Part shown: positions 22,601 through 36,715 of the stretch, one piece after another
Position numbering within the stretch: the first letter of the stretch is position 1
How the letters are laid out: each line of letters opens with the position of its first letter
Assembly: GCA_017590115.1 (NCBI GenBank)
Contig: JAGGNK010012114.1
Location: 1,320,248 to 1,384,247, forward strand
Length of the DNA stretch: 64,000 bases
Direction: 5' to 3'
Source of the DNA: Montifringilla adamsi
Lineage: Eukaryota; Chordata; Aves; Passeriformes; Passeridae
Notes under the pieces: model-generated
What the model was told of the DNA's origin: nothing
Databases searched by the model: none
What the model saw: the letters and a program-made list of their open reading frames with translations, nothing else
Program-made: the position numbers and the translations under genes

Positions 22601-25600
22601 CTCATGTAATGTATGACAAGGAACTTAAGAGACAAGCAGCATATGTTGCTCAGTGGAGTCCTTGCACAAGTCACTACTTGTGTTGCCTCTTTTCATACAT
22701 ACAACCCAAATCACACTTCTTAAATATAAATGGATTACTGGGCTATTTGTGTGAAATAGATTTATAAAACTCAGGAATGTTATCACTGCTTTTCATGAAA
22801 CAACCCATTTCTCTGGTGAAACAGACTTATAATGCATGCCAGGCAAGTTAATTGACCTGTTGTCCTCCAACATTCAAAAACTTCTGTACTTCAGAATAAT
22901 TCCCTTTCTATTCTACACCTGCATGGATTATTAAAACACACCACACAAATGAATACAATGGCACTACCTAAGATAGAATGCCCTAAATCCCACTGATAAC
23001 AGAAATATTAAGCTTTAGCTAATAATATTTGTACTATAATATATTTACACTAATACATACAAGTGATCTTCATTATGGAGAGGAAACAAATGCAGTCATC
23101 ACACAAATCCAATGTAATCTAAATCATGACATGTCCTAAACATCTAAACTAAACCTCCAGTACTTTAAAAGCTCAAACAGATTCTAGGAAGAAATTAATT
23201 TTACATTCTCTGTTGAGAAATTGCTGTCCTTCCTGTTCCTTAACAGCAGATTTTAGTTACATCTCCAGGAGGTGAGATGAGAACATTCCTGATCTTACTC
23301 TTCCGCTCTGTCAAACCTCGCATTCCTTGAGCAACCCTGGCATGCACCTTTTCAGAGGTATTCTTCCTGCCATTTTCACTGTAAGTTTGGTTGTCCAGCA
23401 TGTAGTCTTGCTCTTCATGGGACTTTCAGAGAGTTCTTAAGATTTGCAAAGCAATTAGAGAAGAGCAGAGGCAGGAAAGCTGAGCAGCTATCGGGAGAGC
23501 CACAGACACTACTTTCAGAAATCAGCATCAGGAAATGTGAAGATACAGAAACAGTGCCCAGAAAAAAAAAAAAAAAAAAACCTAGAAAAAAATGCAGATT
23601 ATGTTTTTCCTGAGTACCTCCTGATTCTTTCAGGCCACAAAGCATCATAAAAAAGGCTTGACACATTTAACATAGGACTGCAATATTAGACTGCCTTCAG
23701 TGAATGCAGAACAATGCAGGCAGTACAGACCACAACAAAATGTTCCGTTAAAACATTCCTTTTATCATTATATTTATAATTCCAAAGCAAAAAGTAATAG
23801 GGCTGAAAGAAAGCAAATACCTCAAACGAAGAAAAAGCATACATTTTGAGAAAATCCCTTATATACTATATATGATTTCTTCTTTTCTATTTAAGGTTTT
23901 GGTAATCAAGAGTAAAGAGTAATAAGAGTGGGCAAATTTTAGTGACACCAGTGCCTCCCAAGTCTCACTGATTGCAGCAGGACAAGCACTACAATAAACA
24001 CTACCAGGAACTCAGAGTACAAAGCTTGCATTGTTGAATCAAGTGTTCATTTCGCATCCTATTCCTAGAAAAGACTGAAGATTTTCAAGTTGTGGCTTTG
24101 ATCACATGCTTTAGACAAAAGAAGCAAGAATCACTTTAATATAGATTTATGCCATAACTGAAGACTGCAGTAATTCTCGTGAGTCATTTGGAGGGAAAAT
24201 GATTCCTCAGCTAAAACCTCATGACCTGAAGAAATTACAGAATCATTGTTATTTCTTTTGAAATTTTTTTAATTATGTACAAAGGGAGACAACATTCACA
24301 GACTAATTCAGAATAGCCTAAGAACCTCCTTCAGGTTCAGCATGAGAACTGAGCCTTTCAACAAAGTCTGTTTAATCTTTGAACAAGAAAACTTTCAAAG
24401 AAACATTTTTCAGAGTGCATCTTCTATGGAGGATGCTCAAGGGGTATTTTCTGCAATAAGTTTTATAAAAGAGAGTTTTCCAGTATGGTGAATGGCATGC
24501 CGATGTGCATGTAGGCAATACAGAGTGTCCTGAGTACAATCTGAGCTTGAGTCACAGCACATTCATCTCCACTCATTTCTGCTAAAATCTGCACATACAG
24601 ACAGATATAGAATTCTGGAAATTAATCTGACAGCTATGCATTATGTTGTCTTTGTATCCTAAGAAGCAGATTGCAAATCAATAGGGGTTCAGTCAGAAGG
24701 AATAGACTCTGCATAAAACAGAGTATGATACTGGATTTATTAGATCTGGTTTAGCGTTCAGTAGACTCTTGGAACATATTTTCACTTGCCAAATGACCAA
24801 AGTATCTACTTATACCAAGAGATATATAAAAATGCACACACATCCACACAGAGGGAATATAAAAGTATCTAAAGTATATATAGACTATTAGTTCATTATA
24901 CGTAGCCATCCCCTAGCTTAAAAAGACGCATGGAAGTTTCCATTTCAAAGAAAATTATTACTGTTGTACTTAATTTCAGCTTATTTAATGGGAACTTGAC
25001 ACTGTGCTGAAAGCTGTCCCTAAGTCTTTTACACTAAGATTGGTACAATTGTATCTGTTTAAAACCAAAATGTGACTGTGGTCAGGAAAGTGACTGTATA
25101 AAAATGACGTCTTCCAACAGCCTTACTCCTGATTTTCACTGAGTCATAGCTGCTTTTCCTTCTTCTGTTTTTCTGTGATTAAAATATATTTTTCCACCAC
25201 ATTTAGTTTCTGGTAATTGTGTGGAATCAACATAGTGGTAGAGAATTAGGTAGATAGTTCTCCATTTACGTAAGATAAGCAGATTTATTAGTTAACCTCT
25301 GATTCTTTAACTTTTATTATCTGTGACATGTTGTGATCAGAAAAAAAAAACAAACCAGCTTTGATTTTTGAATACAGGTTTTCAGGAATAACTGCATTAA
25401 AGCAATATTAAATTTCTCAAAATAATAAATGCAGGGTAGAAAATCTAAGAAACAATATAAAACACATCTGTATAGTCAGTACTGTATAGTTACAGTCACT
25501 TAAAATCCATATTTTAAGCACTTTCCCACATAAAATCTGTTATAAAAAATCACCAATATTGGAAACCTAGGGTGTTCTATCACTGGACTCATCTAAAATA

Positions 25601-28600
25601 CATATTTTTATGTAATACATCTATAGTGTTTCATACAGTCTTATAAATCATGGAAACAATGACCCAAGATAAATCTAATTAAGTTTTCCTTTTTCTAAAC
25701 CTTTAAGTCTTCTTTTTTGACTTGAAGAAAGGTAGATCACTGACTAAATATCCCACATACTTTCAAAAAAATCTGGAAAATAGATGCTGACATTTAGAGG
25801 ACTTGGTTATGTAAAGCATTTAAAATAATATAATTTATAAAAAGAAATGGACCAGTATTTTGGTTGCCTTTTGGGAAAACATGGTGTTTTGGGTCTGTTG
25901 CACATAAGAAATACCAAGAATAACTTAAATAAAAAGGGCTGAGGATAATAGTTATTAGTTGTCTATAAGATAAGAGCTGGTAAAATGGAGCATTTGATTT
26001 ATAAGGCAGGAACACCTGGAGTATCAGTACAGAATGCAATCAAGGTAACTATTGCAAGTACTTCTGAGAACCAAGGACTGGTGTTTTCACTTTACATGTC
26101 TTTGTTTTACATCTCCAGGAAAGCTGAGAAAAAGACCAGTGCTAATAGACACCGTGTTGCAAAAAGAAGGGATCTAATACCTGAAGACCTAAGCAGACCT
26201 GCTACACTGTATAGAATTAAATTATAGCTGGGCAGATGGATAGCCAGTTGACAGTGCTGTCCACATAAAATGGCATGGAAACTAACAAAATGACACAAAA
26301 GATTTGCACTGAGACATAGAGAATGAGAAAACCAGGACTTAAACCTGTTTATATCCTGAATAGCATGCACAAAACTGTGTCAAATAAATAGGTTGAGACA
26401 GGATGGCTGAAAAACCATGAGAGCTCTGTAATGATCCTCCTTTCTTCGTGATCCCATATCTCCAGTTTCTGTACCCAGGCTAACTACTTTCCCCAGTCAG
26501 CTAATAGGCAAACCTTCCTGTCTGCAACAATGCCCTCCCTACAGAGGTAGTAGCTATTGCTGATTTGTAAAAAGCTTTCATATCATCTGGTGCAAAATGG
26601 TGTATGTGCTAGGTGTATACTCTGTTAACAGAGTGGCAGTGAGTGAACCCACACACTGGCCGGGAGAGCTGGCTATTAACCATTAGACCACCTTTTCTTG
26701 CCTGTTCTGTGCTATGATATGTGTAAAGTACTCCAGACTGCGTGCATGAGAGAGAGGGACAGAGAGAGAGAAAGGCAGAACCGCTATGTGCATAAGAGAT
26801 CCCAATGAAAACTAGAACAAAACCAATCTGAGTTGCCAAGAAACCTAATGTCCTATTATGATCAAAATAATGTCAAAGTAAATCAAGAGGTCAAGCAGCA
26901 GCAGCAAAGATTCATCACCACTCAGGGTACAAAGATAAAAAATTAACTCTTTAGAATACTGTTTCCCAGTGCAGAGGACAGGGTCCAGTTTGAGATGAAA
27001 CCAAGAAATGTTATTTGAAAGATACTGCCACATTTACAGTGTTCTACCATCATAAGTAGAAAAAAAAGATTGAATATTAAACAGCAAATGCAAGATCATC
27101 TATTGGTAGCAGATTTTTTCCTTAAAACTGGACTGATGGTTGTTTGTGTCATTATTAAGATGTTCCCCACTATCAAAGAAAGATTAACAATCTGAGAACC
27201 CAGTGAGATTAGAAAATGAAGAAAAACTGTAACTGTTCAGACCAAAGATTTGGCAAAACATTATAGTTTGCCCTGAGGTTTTGGAACATAAAATGCCAAA
27301 AGTATTTGTAGTTTGAAAATTTTGACAGGCTCGAGATTTGGAATTAGAGAATTGTTAGTGTTGGCAACTTTGTTAGGGGGCAAATAACTCACAATGATCT
27401 TAATTTTGTTCTCAAAGCGGGATGTGAACAGATCTCAAAGTTCTGTTGATGGAGGAAGAGCCAGATTAGTCAGCTTCCCTGCAATAAAAAGTTACAAGAA
27501 AGCAGGGCAGTCTGCCCGTTCAGCAATTAAGTTGGAATAATAAGCAGATCTGGCTTGTTTCAAATCATCTCTGTACACATTTATATAGCACAAACTTGTA
27601 AGTGTACATGCAGACAAGAAGTCCTCAAACAGCATTTAACTTACAGCCCAGAACATTTACTTTTGAGTATGTCTTCCAAAAATAAGTGTACAGAATTGGT
27701 ATCCCCTTTAGGACATTATAAGGATGGTTAAGCTGTTATATATTTAAGAGAAAATCTGAAACATCCTGAAGCAATCAGTAGTGTAAAGGGAAGCTGCTTT
27801 GGTCTGGCAGACAATTACATTCAGTTAAAAATTAGTGGAAAGCTAAGGTATCACAAACCTTATTTAGGTTTTATTTCATCAAGTGGTTGTGAGGTGGGGT
27901 GTTGTTGGTTTTGGTGGTGTTTTTTTCTTCTGTGAGTGTGCATGGGGTTTTTGTGTGTGCGTGGGCTTTTTATTTGGCTAAGAATAAATGGTAGGAATAA
28001 TTAAAAAAAGAAATAGTGGCAATTAGCACCTCCATCAGAATTTTTATCTACAAAGCCTCTTATCAGTATCACTAACTGAAGATGGCTATCCTCCAGATGA
28101 AGACACCAAGTCAGTGAAAATAAAAGGTGTTGATCCTACATGGATGAAGTATGGCTTTAGACTTCTCACATAAGAATATATTCTTTGAAACCAATGGAAT
28201 AAGTGTCATGTGAACAGCTAAACATTCAGAGGAAAGTGGTCCAGAAGTGAGCATATTTCCTTAGCCTCTGTGCTTAAAGTTGATGAATACAGCCTTTCGT
28301 AAAGCTACTGAAAGTTCCATTTCATGGCAGATCACAGTGTTGTTCTTGGAGCCAATGGGACATGTAAGATTTGGGGTTTAACTATATAATCCAAGACCCT
28401 TCCTAAACTGCCTTGACGTTCATGTAGGTTTTGTCTTGTGTCTCTTACATTTTTACCATATTAATTACTAACAGAGAATCCTTCAATTGTTTCTGCATGA
28501 AGAAGAAGAGGATAACATAGTGCTGTTTGTTCTATTTTAGGAAATTGAGCAATTTGCTTCACCGTCGATGCCTTCAGTGTTTATTTTGGTAAGATTAAAA

Positions 28601-28770
28601 ACAGAGAGCATATGGCAGTAATTCTGGTGTTCCTTCTTGTGAATGGATCATACAGAACATCAGACACATTCAGAAATCACATTACTGTGTAATTTATTAT
28701 CAGGAAGGGTCATAAGCAGTAAGTGATAGAAGTTCAAACTCTCAGTAAAAGCAGGAGGTTATATGGTATT
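19600..28770. other. Intergenic AT-rich DNA, no gene recognised
   Basis: About 9 kb of AT-rich intergenic sequence between PRDM6 and PPIC. Short open frames here look random. There is a poly-A run at 23562-23580 and short A-rich stretches. A slightly richer segment near 21270-21560 could be an old repeat of unknown family. Enhancers of PRDM6 or PPIC could lie here but cannot be picked out without alignment. Confidence 0.5.
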
Positions 28771-28774
28771 GTGG

Positions 28775-29235
28775 AACAGATATGATGGAGATCATCAGGT
28801 GCAGCCCCCTGCTCAAGCAGGACACCTACAGACAGTAGCCCAGGACTGTGGCCCATCAGGTTCTTCATATCTCCAAGGATGGAGACTCCCCCACCATCCT
28901 GGGCTACCTGTGTCAGTGCTCAGTTGCCCTCACAGTAAGACAAGGTTTCTGGGTGTTTAGATGAAGCCTCCTGTATTTCAGCAAGTGTCCACTGCCTCTG
29001 GCCCTGTCTCTGGGCACCACTGAAAGCACCAAGCTCTCTTTGCACTGTGCTTTCAAGTATGTACATGCATTGGTGGGATCCCCTGAGCTTCCTGCTCTCC
29101 AGGAGGAAGTTCTTCATAGGACTTTCTTCATAGAAGAGATACTCCAACCCTTTGTCTTCTTCATGGCTGGACTATCTCTAGTATGTCCGTGTCTCTTTTA
29201 CTGGGGAGTCCTCAACTTGGGTGCAATCAGTTTTA
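28775..29235 (-). mobile_element. CR1 LINE 3'-region, reverse orientation
   Basis: The plus strand reads as the reverse complement of a CR1 3' end. It shows GTGCAGCCCCCTGCTCAAGC, then CCAAGGATGGAGACTCCCCC, CCTGTGTCAGTGCTCAGTTG, and further upstream CR1 segments, all diverged. 5'-truncated old copy. Confidence 0.8.
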
Positions 29236-30305
29236 AAAATAAAATTATGCAGAATAGCATCTCATTTTCCTGATTTGGTGTGTTAATTTATAGAAATTGT
29301 TAATGAAACTTTAAGTGATGTAACCTAGAAGAGTTTTGAGGAAAAAAGTGAGAGCAGCATGAAAGCTGTTATCAAGGATCATATGTATGAGCACAGCTGC
29401 ATGCCTTAGTTCAACAACTGAATGTTCTCATCAAACCAAACCAAACAGCACCATTTACCATCTATATAACTTAAGCTTTTGTAAGAGTCTCAGTGCTCAC
29501 TTGGGTGAGAAAGAGGAATTAAAGCCCACTGCAGTCAGTCCCGTTCTGCAGGTCTAACACCAGAATCTATAACAAATCCGGAGAGAAACAGTGTTGTTGA
29601 ATTAGTCATTTGTTTTAGCAGTGCTTTGCAAGGGAAAAACCAAAATCATTTGTGTATCTGTTGAGTGGAAAGAAAATGGGTACAGAAGGCGTCCAATGGA
29701 CTGTGAGATTCTAGAACTGAGTCTGTCCTGCTATTTTTTAGGGTACATATACATGTTCTGTATAATCTTACATAATAAACCACTTTTCTACTTTCCTTCA
29801 CCAACATAAAACTGGATCTATTATTAATGAGACTTTTGAGTGAGGTGTTCTGGTTCGCTGATCCACCCAATAACTGATCTACAAAGAAGAAGGGTACATT
29901 CTCTACCAGATCAGCAGTTTCACATGACCTGCTGCACAGCTGTATTAATAGTATTTCATATGACATAAAGGACCAGATACAGTCTGTCACTTGTGAAGCA
30001 TAGGAAGAGAAGGAGGGATGGGATCACTATTGGCAACACCCACAACTGAGTCAAATTAGTACAACACAAAAGGGCATCTTAAAAATGAACATGTAATCAA
30101 TGTGGTTTCTGATTCTGACTTGTCCTGTTGCACCCATATGCACTCCCAGAAGTCTGACTTTTTTACACCCCACATCACAGCCCCTGCCTCCCCCAGAGAC
30201 ATTTATCACTGACAGTTCCATGTTATGGATTAGTTCCCCCTTTTCAATGATCAGGGAAAATTCCTTGGAGAATAAAACAGATTAAGGAGAGTAGACTATG
30301 AAACT

Positions 30306-30418
30306 AAAAAAAAAAAAAAAAAAAGGTTTAAAAAACCCCCAACATTCAAAAAAAAAAAGAGAAAGGAAAACATACCTTAATCTGNNNNNNNNNNNNNNNN
30401 NNNNNNNNNNNNNNNNAA

Positions 30419-30457
<39 letters not shown>
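30306..30457. repeat. Poly-A runs around an assembly gap
   Basis: Nineteen A at 30306-30324, another A-rich piece near 30349-30359, the gap of 32 N at 30385-30416, and thirty-eight A at 30420-30457. The gap is probably caused by the homopolymers. Confidence 0.9.
30385..30416. other. Assembly gap (32 N)
   Basis: Run of N between A-rich sequences in intergenic DNA. Confidence 0.99.
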
Positions 30458-30459
<2 letters not shown>

Positions 30460-33400
30460 TAGCTGCAGTTACATAGAAAAAGGATAATTTGATGTTATTA
30501 ATTGCCTATCCCTTAATACCTACAGCAACATGCAGAGAAACAATGTAAAATGGGAGGTTAGTGTTATCATTAATAAATGAGTTGCTCAGACTTGTTACCT
30601 TTTCCTCCCCAATCCTAATTATGGAAGAGATAATCTCCTGAAAAATTCTGAGTAATTAGGAGTAAACACAGAAAGTCTTGATCTTGCAATGCCCCTTTCC
30701 CTTCCTCTGAAACTCAGAAGGAAACACTCCTTTGATGACCTTAGGATGTAATGTTACAATGATAGCTTCATAGACTTGCAGCTATGCTAAAATTGCCTGC
30801 TGGGCTGGTGGAGTCAGGGAAACTTTCAAGAACTTTCACTGAATAATGATGGCTCTTGGCCACTAGACATTACACTCAAGAAGGAAAAAAGGGGTCAGTA
30901 AAAGCAGCTGAAATCTATCTACAAGACTCATCTCCCAGGCTCCTGTTCTGCCATGTTGAAAGAAGAGGAAAATAGCTCTGTCATTAGGTTTTAGGTGTCT
31001 CTTGACTGGCAACTTTTGAAACCCCTACTTCTGTCCTTCTGCAGAAAAAAATTCGTTAGTATCAAAAGAGTGTTCAACTCTGATCTGACTTCTCCCTGTA
31101 TCTCCATTTTTCTCCAAGTCCAATTGTGCTATTCCTGTTTCCTATGTGGTTGAACCAAGGTACAAAAACGGAGTAAGTAAAACTTAACATAAAGCAATTA
31201 AGTGATCTATAACAACATTCCCCAAAAAAGGTTATGCCTCCATGATTCATGCCAGCAACTTTTGAGCATATTAATCTGTGAAACGGTATGAACCTGTTTT
31301 CCCTAAAACAAAGCACCCCAGATGTATTCCATTAACTAGAATTTTACTAAAGGCTGCATTTTATGTCATCCCTTCTGATCCTTACTCCTTTCAGAGTCAA
31401 TGGTAGCAGCCCCTAGGGCTATATGCAGTCAATGGGAAACTTTAAAACCACATTTCTTTTGCATTCAAGTGAAAATGGAAATAGAAAGCAGGGCTGAAAA
31501 CATATATTTCTTAGTGTACTTTTGTCTTGTTCTTATTACTTCCATCCATTCTTCTTTTTGTGCTCTTGGCATTTCTTATACAAAATAAACATGAACTACT
31601 TGTCTTTTCACTGAGTCTTCTCTTCACACTTATGCCTTATTTCCAGGATAAACAAGACTAAGTCTGTTCTCCAAGTCCTATTGAATTTACTGCACTGATC
31701 ATGATATGGGGATAAAAAGTGTTGTTAAGTGTCTAAGCACCCAAGATTTGATCTATATTGGTTTTGTGGTGACACTGGTCTGAACTAGGTCGCAATGCAG
31801 TTTTTGACACCAGACTTCTATTCCTGAGTCAGGGCCTCCTGGAGTCAGCTTTGTGTGAAGGCAGCTCTGATGACACCTGAAGTCAAGCCAGGCATTCATG
31901 ATTTCTGTTAGCTCACTCCCTCTAGTCCCACGGGCATCTCCTGGTTACTTTTTTTTCTGACAATTTCTTTCAGAATATCTTGCAGTCCTTTCTAGGCTGA
32001 TATATAAAACTCTGACTCTGTTTTGAAGGGCAAATCCTCAAAATACAAAACTCTTTTTTCAACAGACAATCTTTTTTTAGGAGAGAAATGGAACTGCCAC
32101 TGCAACTTCTGAAGTTTTACAAGTAGTTGAGTCTGGGTCAGAGATGGATGTGACAGTGTGAAAAACCTTTTTCCTGCTCCTCAGTCTAAGAGTCCTCTTA
32201 CATGGATTATTATAATTTCTGCTTCTTCAGGACTGGCAGCTGCCAACATCTGAGGTCTGGTGCTCTTTCCATTTTGTAGAGATAATCTTTATAATAAAAC
32301 AGAAAATAATTAATGATCTGTAGCTATCTATGATCATTTCTCTTGAGAAGGAACCTGTAGCTGATTCTGTAACAGACATCTTCCTCCCTACTTGATGCAA
32401 TTTTGAAAAACACTTCCTTGGGAAACCCAGAGTTCTATTAACAAACAATTCTATTAATCTGAAGTACAATACCTTCCCAACACATCTGCTGCTCAGAAAG
32501 AAAAATGTAGGTAATTTACAACTGGTTAGTAGACTACAATTTTAGAATCAAGGAAGTAATTTGACTGAATTCAACTGTTTGTCCAGAATACTGAGCATGT
32601 GTTCAGTCTTATAACCATTCCCTGCATCATATTAGTGACAGCAAGTGATATAACTCATAGCAGCCAGGACTGCTCATGCCAAAACACTTGGTTTATTTTG
32701 TTGCTTTCCCCTGCTTTCCCTCACAAGGCATCACTATAGCTTCTGCAACTCTGAATGCCTGTGAAGACCCATTGAAAATACACCTTCTATTAAACTTACT
32801 TGTCTTACTGGCATTACTGCTTGGTAGACACATAAATGCAAAATTAGCAGGTGGTAGAAGCAGGAATTTTGGGAAGGACAACTGCTTTCTACCTCATTCC
32901 ACTCACTCAGACAATACATGGCTTTGAAGGTGATTCTCCTGAAAAAGTAGACGCAAAACTGGATAGGAGCTTAGTGACTGATGGTCTCCTCAAAGCCTCA
33001 GGCAGTCAGCGTCAACCGAAGCAGCTGAGATTGTTCAAGATCTCAGCAAAATTCACTGCTGGCTTTATCAGGTACCTTGCCCAGCAGGGAGAGAGACAGT
33101 TTCCAGGCAAGATAAATGTTAAACAAAGCAGTTGTAGATACTGACACTATCTGGTTATCCAATTTCAGACAGGATGCCAAGGCTTCACTGAGCGACACAG
33201 AGCTCTGTACGCTACTGCAAACAGTATCTCAGGCAGGTAGTCAAAGCATCATCTCACAGCACACTTTTGCCCTTACTGTGATTCAGAATGAGCTAATTGC
33301 ACAGCAGCTCTCTTGTCAACATCTGGATGTCTTAACAGAGGAGGCAATAGCATCCACTGGAAGATGGAGACACAGTTGTCATGGTGCTGCTGGAAGCTGC

Positions 33401-35675
33401 TGCGGAGGGGGCTCACCATTTTCTCTCACAACTTTTGAAAAATACAGATGGAATCTGCAACGGAGCCACTGATGTATATGTAGCAGTAAGGTAGACAGAT
33501 AAGCTAAATTTTTCTTTTTTTAATCTCTGAAAATGTCAGTGGGAAAAGAAGAGAAAGAAGGAAAGGGAATGCGAAGCCCTAACTTCTTGTTTATCCCCAT
33601 TTGCCACAGTATGAACTTGTCCTGTTAGCTTCTTCACAAATGGTCTGCTCCTGTTCCAGCATTCACAGAGGAAATCTTTCTAATTATTTGATCTGAAATC
33701 CATGGTCATCTTATTTACCTCCAGAAATCAGGATTAGGGCACCTTACAATTTTTCTTATTGAGACGATGGCTAAAATACAGCTTGTGATAGTATCTATAG
33801 TCACATAGTCCTATTCTAGGTCTGAAAGGAGAAGCATGAATCACACCTCTATCTTTGAACTGGTAAGACAGACACAACTATGGATAAGCTTCATTTAATC
33901 AGATCATAGCTGTGTAATGTCTCTTCTATCACTCATATCTTCTGGCAGAAAAGACCACATGTGGACACTCTTAGTCTCACTAGAAAAACATCCTTAGCCA
34001 AGTTGATCCTTAAAGTCTGCCAAATATATAAATCTTACACCAGCAAATGTAAAAATCTTACTCAGACAGAAAATGCAATTAATGGGGAAGCATCACAGAC
34101 AGAAGACAGAGAGAAGAGAAGGTCAGCCAACAAGGACACTCCTGCTGGAATGCTTCACCAGAGCGCTGTTCCTGTGCTCTGGAATATCCTGCTCTGACAG
34201 AGGCAAACACCACTTGGTTAGAACTGAGCTTACACTGATGCTAAAGAGGCAGAATAAAGATCCAAGCTCTAATTTACATTTCACTCACTTTTGCAATGAA
34301 CTTATTTTGCTTTTGTAAATAGTTTAAATTTAATTTTTTAATGACATTGTAATTTATGAACCATGCCATTAAAAGACAACACTTTAGCTGTGGATGACAT
34401 TGTTTATCCTTTAGGGGAACATTTGCTGCATTAGCCATAATATACATACCCAAAGTGTTTATGAAACAAGTACCAACTTTGTCTTCATGTTCAGAAAGAT
34501 TTACTGGTTCAAATTTACAGATCGGTGTCCTAAGTGTGAAAACAGTAGTCTGCACGTCACATGATATATCCATCTGCTTTTACAGCAGTGTTTAAGCACA
34601 ACAGTTGTGAATATACTCTGGATTTACAACACTACTGAGGTCTTCTACAAAAAGATACATATAAAGCTGTCACTTCCCTGACTATGTTGTCTGAAGTTAG
34701 AGAATTTTGACGCAGAACATTGCTGAGTCTAAAAAAGTCCTGGCTTTCCTGTCAATGGGGAGAGAGACAGAGCCCCGAACAGGAAAAAGCTTTCCTAGAA
34801 ACAAATTTTAAGTATTCATTGTAATCCTGTGTCTTCAGCAGCAGCTACAACTGGCAGTCTTAGAGCTGACTTTTTTGTGCTTGTCAGATTGATGGAAGCA
34901 AAGATGTAAAGGAAGAGAGCTGTAAAAAAGTGAGTTTCCTAGAAGCCTGCAATGCCAATGAAATCATAAGAATGCTAATGTTTAAAGAAGCCTCAACATT
35001 TTGGAACAAAGCAGTACATGGACTTTATCAATCTGATGTTTTAATGAGAACAAAAATGCCACCACTAGTTTGCCAAGCCAAAATTTTTCTGTTTCTGAGA
35101 ATACCATTGACATATCCTTAGATACAATCAGAGAAACATCTGCTTTGTTTCTACTCTGATGCTGCTTCTGCTAGAAACCAGGGCTGTATTTTAAGATATG
35201 TAAAACCTGACATAAAAATAAGTCAACTTCCAGGTAGATTTTGTGGGATTACGTTTAAATCCACCAAGATCTGTTTTGAACTGAAAACCAGTAATCAATG
35301 CACATCTTTGAGGCCTCTAATGAAGACTATATAGAATTTAATGGGTTAAATAAGGGGAGCTCTCCCGTCTGTTTCACCATCCAAATCATTATTTTGTCAA
35401 CCAAAACTGTGGGATATGCCATCCAAAGCATTATGATATTAGCATATGCTTCCAGACACAGAGAAAATATGGCATCCAGCAAAGCATAAGGAATCTGAAA
35501 ACCGAAGGAAAAGCAATGATTTCAATGGTGTTAACAATCACAATAAGTAATTTGGCACACAAAATACAATGTGAAGTCATATTTCCGAGAGCATTTCCCA
35601 GTGAGGTGCTATTAACACATCTGATCGTTGAGCTATTTACCTCAGGTTCCTTTGCTTGCAGTCACAAATCTGATC

Positions 35676-35800
35676 ATCTTCATAGAATCATAGAATAGTT
35701 TGGGTTGGAAGGGGCCTGCAAAGGTCAGCTAGACCAAATGCCTGCCATGAGCAGGGACATCTTAGACTAGACTAGGTTGCTCAGAAACCTAATCTGTTTG
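35676..35800 (-). mobile_element. CR1 LINE 3' end, reverse orientation
   Basis: The plus strand begins with TCATAGAATCATAGAATAG, then TTTGGGTTGGAAGGGGCCTG and a TCAGCTAGACCAAATGCC segment. This is the textbook reverse complement of the avian CR1 3' terminus, kept here as a short truncated copy. Confidence 0.95.
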
Positions 35801-36395
35801 CTCAGACCAATTGAAATTTCCCAGACTGTTCCTATTTTTGTCTTACAGTCCTTCATATCAATGGGAGACAAAACCAAAAATCAATAAAACATTTAATAAC
35901 AATATACCAGGAAAAAGTACTGACATTTATGGCTTAGCAGTCTTGCTTCACAGGAAATACAGAGAACACAAATGTCAAGTGGTAAACTTGCCATCAGCAT
36001 CAGTTCCTGATGAATTAAATATTGAGAAGTGACAGCTGTATGAGCAAACTTTCATTCCAGACAATTGCATTTCCATATATTATGCATATTCTATGTATTT
36101 TGTAAGATATTATTGTTTTAAAATGTGCAGTCTTCAGGGCTTAGGGAGTTGATGACACTTAAAAAAAAAAAACCAACATTGGAACACTAGTTTTTTCAGT
36201 AGCTTAATTGTAAAATCTAAAAGCTGTACTGAAAAGTTCCACCATGGCTGAAAGCTCCTTTCCCAAAAGTGAACAAGGTATTTAAAATCCCCAACTTTTC
36301 ATGTCAGACCTCCTGGTTTCTCTTTTGACAACGGGAGTTCCATGCTGAGATCCTCCAGGTAACTCTGAACACCAGAACTGCGAATGTAGAGGTGT
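35800..36395. other. Intergenic DNA, nothing seen
   Basis: AT-rich sequence between a CR1 and an LTR remnant. No gene or repeat recognised. Confidence 0.5.
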
Positions 36396-36715
36396 ACTGT
36401 GACTGGCTGGGACGGGTTCTTTTCCCTACAGCAGCCCTCACCTTGCTGTGCTGTGAGCTGGTGGCTGCAGAGGTGCTGGTCCTGCTCTGGCTTTTTTTAT
36501 TTTTTTTTAATTTTCTGGTTAAACTTCCTTCTTTTTAACTCACTAAACTTCCCTCTTCTTAACTTACTGCTGTTTTCTCCATCTTATTGTCTTCCCCCTC
36601 ATTCTGCTGAGGAGGGTGATAGAGCAACTTGGTGGGCATCTTGTATGCAGCCAAGGCCCTCCCCGCACAGAGAGGTCCTGCTGCCGCCAGCGCAGCTCTC
36701 CTAAACTGTGAGCCA
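36395..36715. mobile_element. Avian ERV-type LTR remnant, opposite orientation to the one at 19 kb
   Basis: Contains GGTGCTGGTCCTGCTCTGG, a T-rich piece, a pair of AACTCACTAAACTT-like segments, GCTGTTTTCTCCATCTTATT, CCCCCTCATTCTGCTGAGGA and GATAGAGCAACTTGGTGGGC. This is the reverse-complement layout of the LTR at 19045-19600, with a different part preserved. Family assignment is from memory, and the copy is quite diverged. Confidence 0.5.

Larger units (their letters stand above)
29235..35670. other. Intergenic DNA, no gene recognised
   Basis: AT-rich intergenic DNA with an assembly gap at 30385-30416 set between A-rich runs. Open frames around 32676-33472 were considered and rejected as genes. 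No RNA gene or clear repeat was recognised in the rest. Confidence 0.5.

Noticed and set aside
32676..33472. Plus-strand open frames in intergenic DNA with a hydrophobic stretch
   Set aside because: Two short frames with no recognisable domain, no clear exon boundaries and ordinary intergenic composition.
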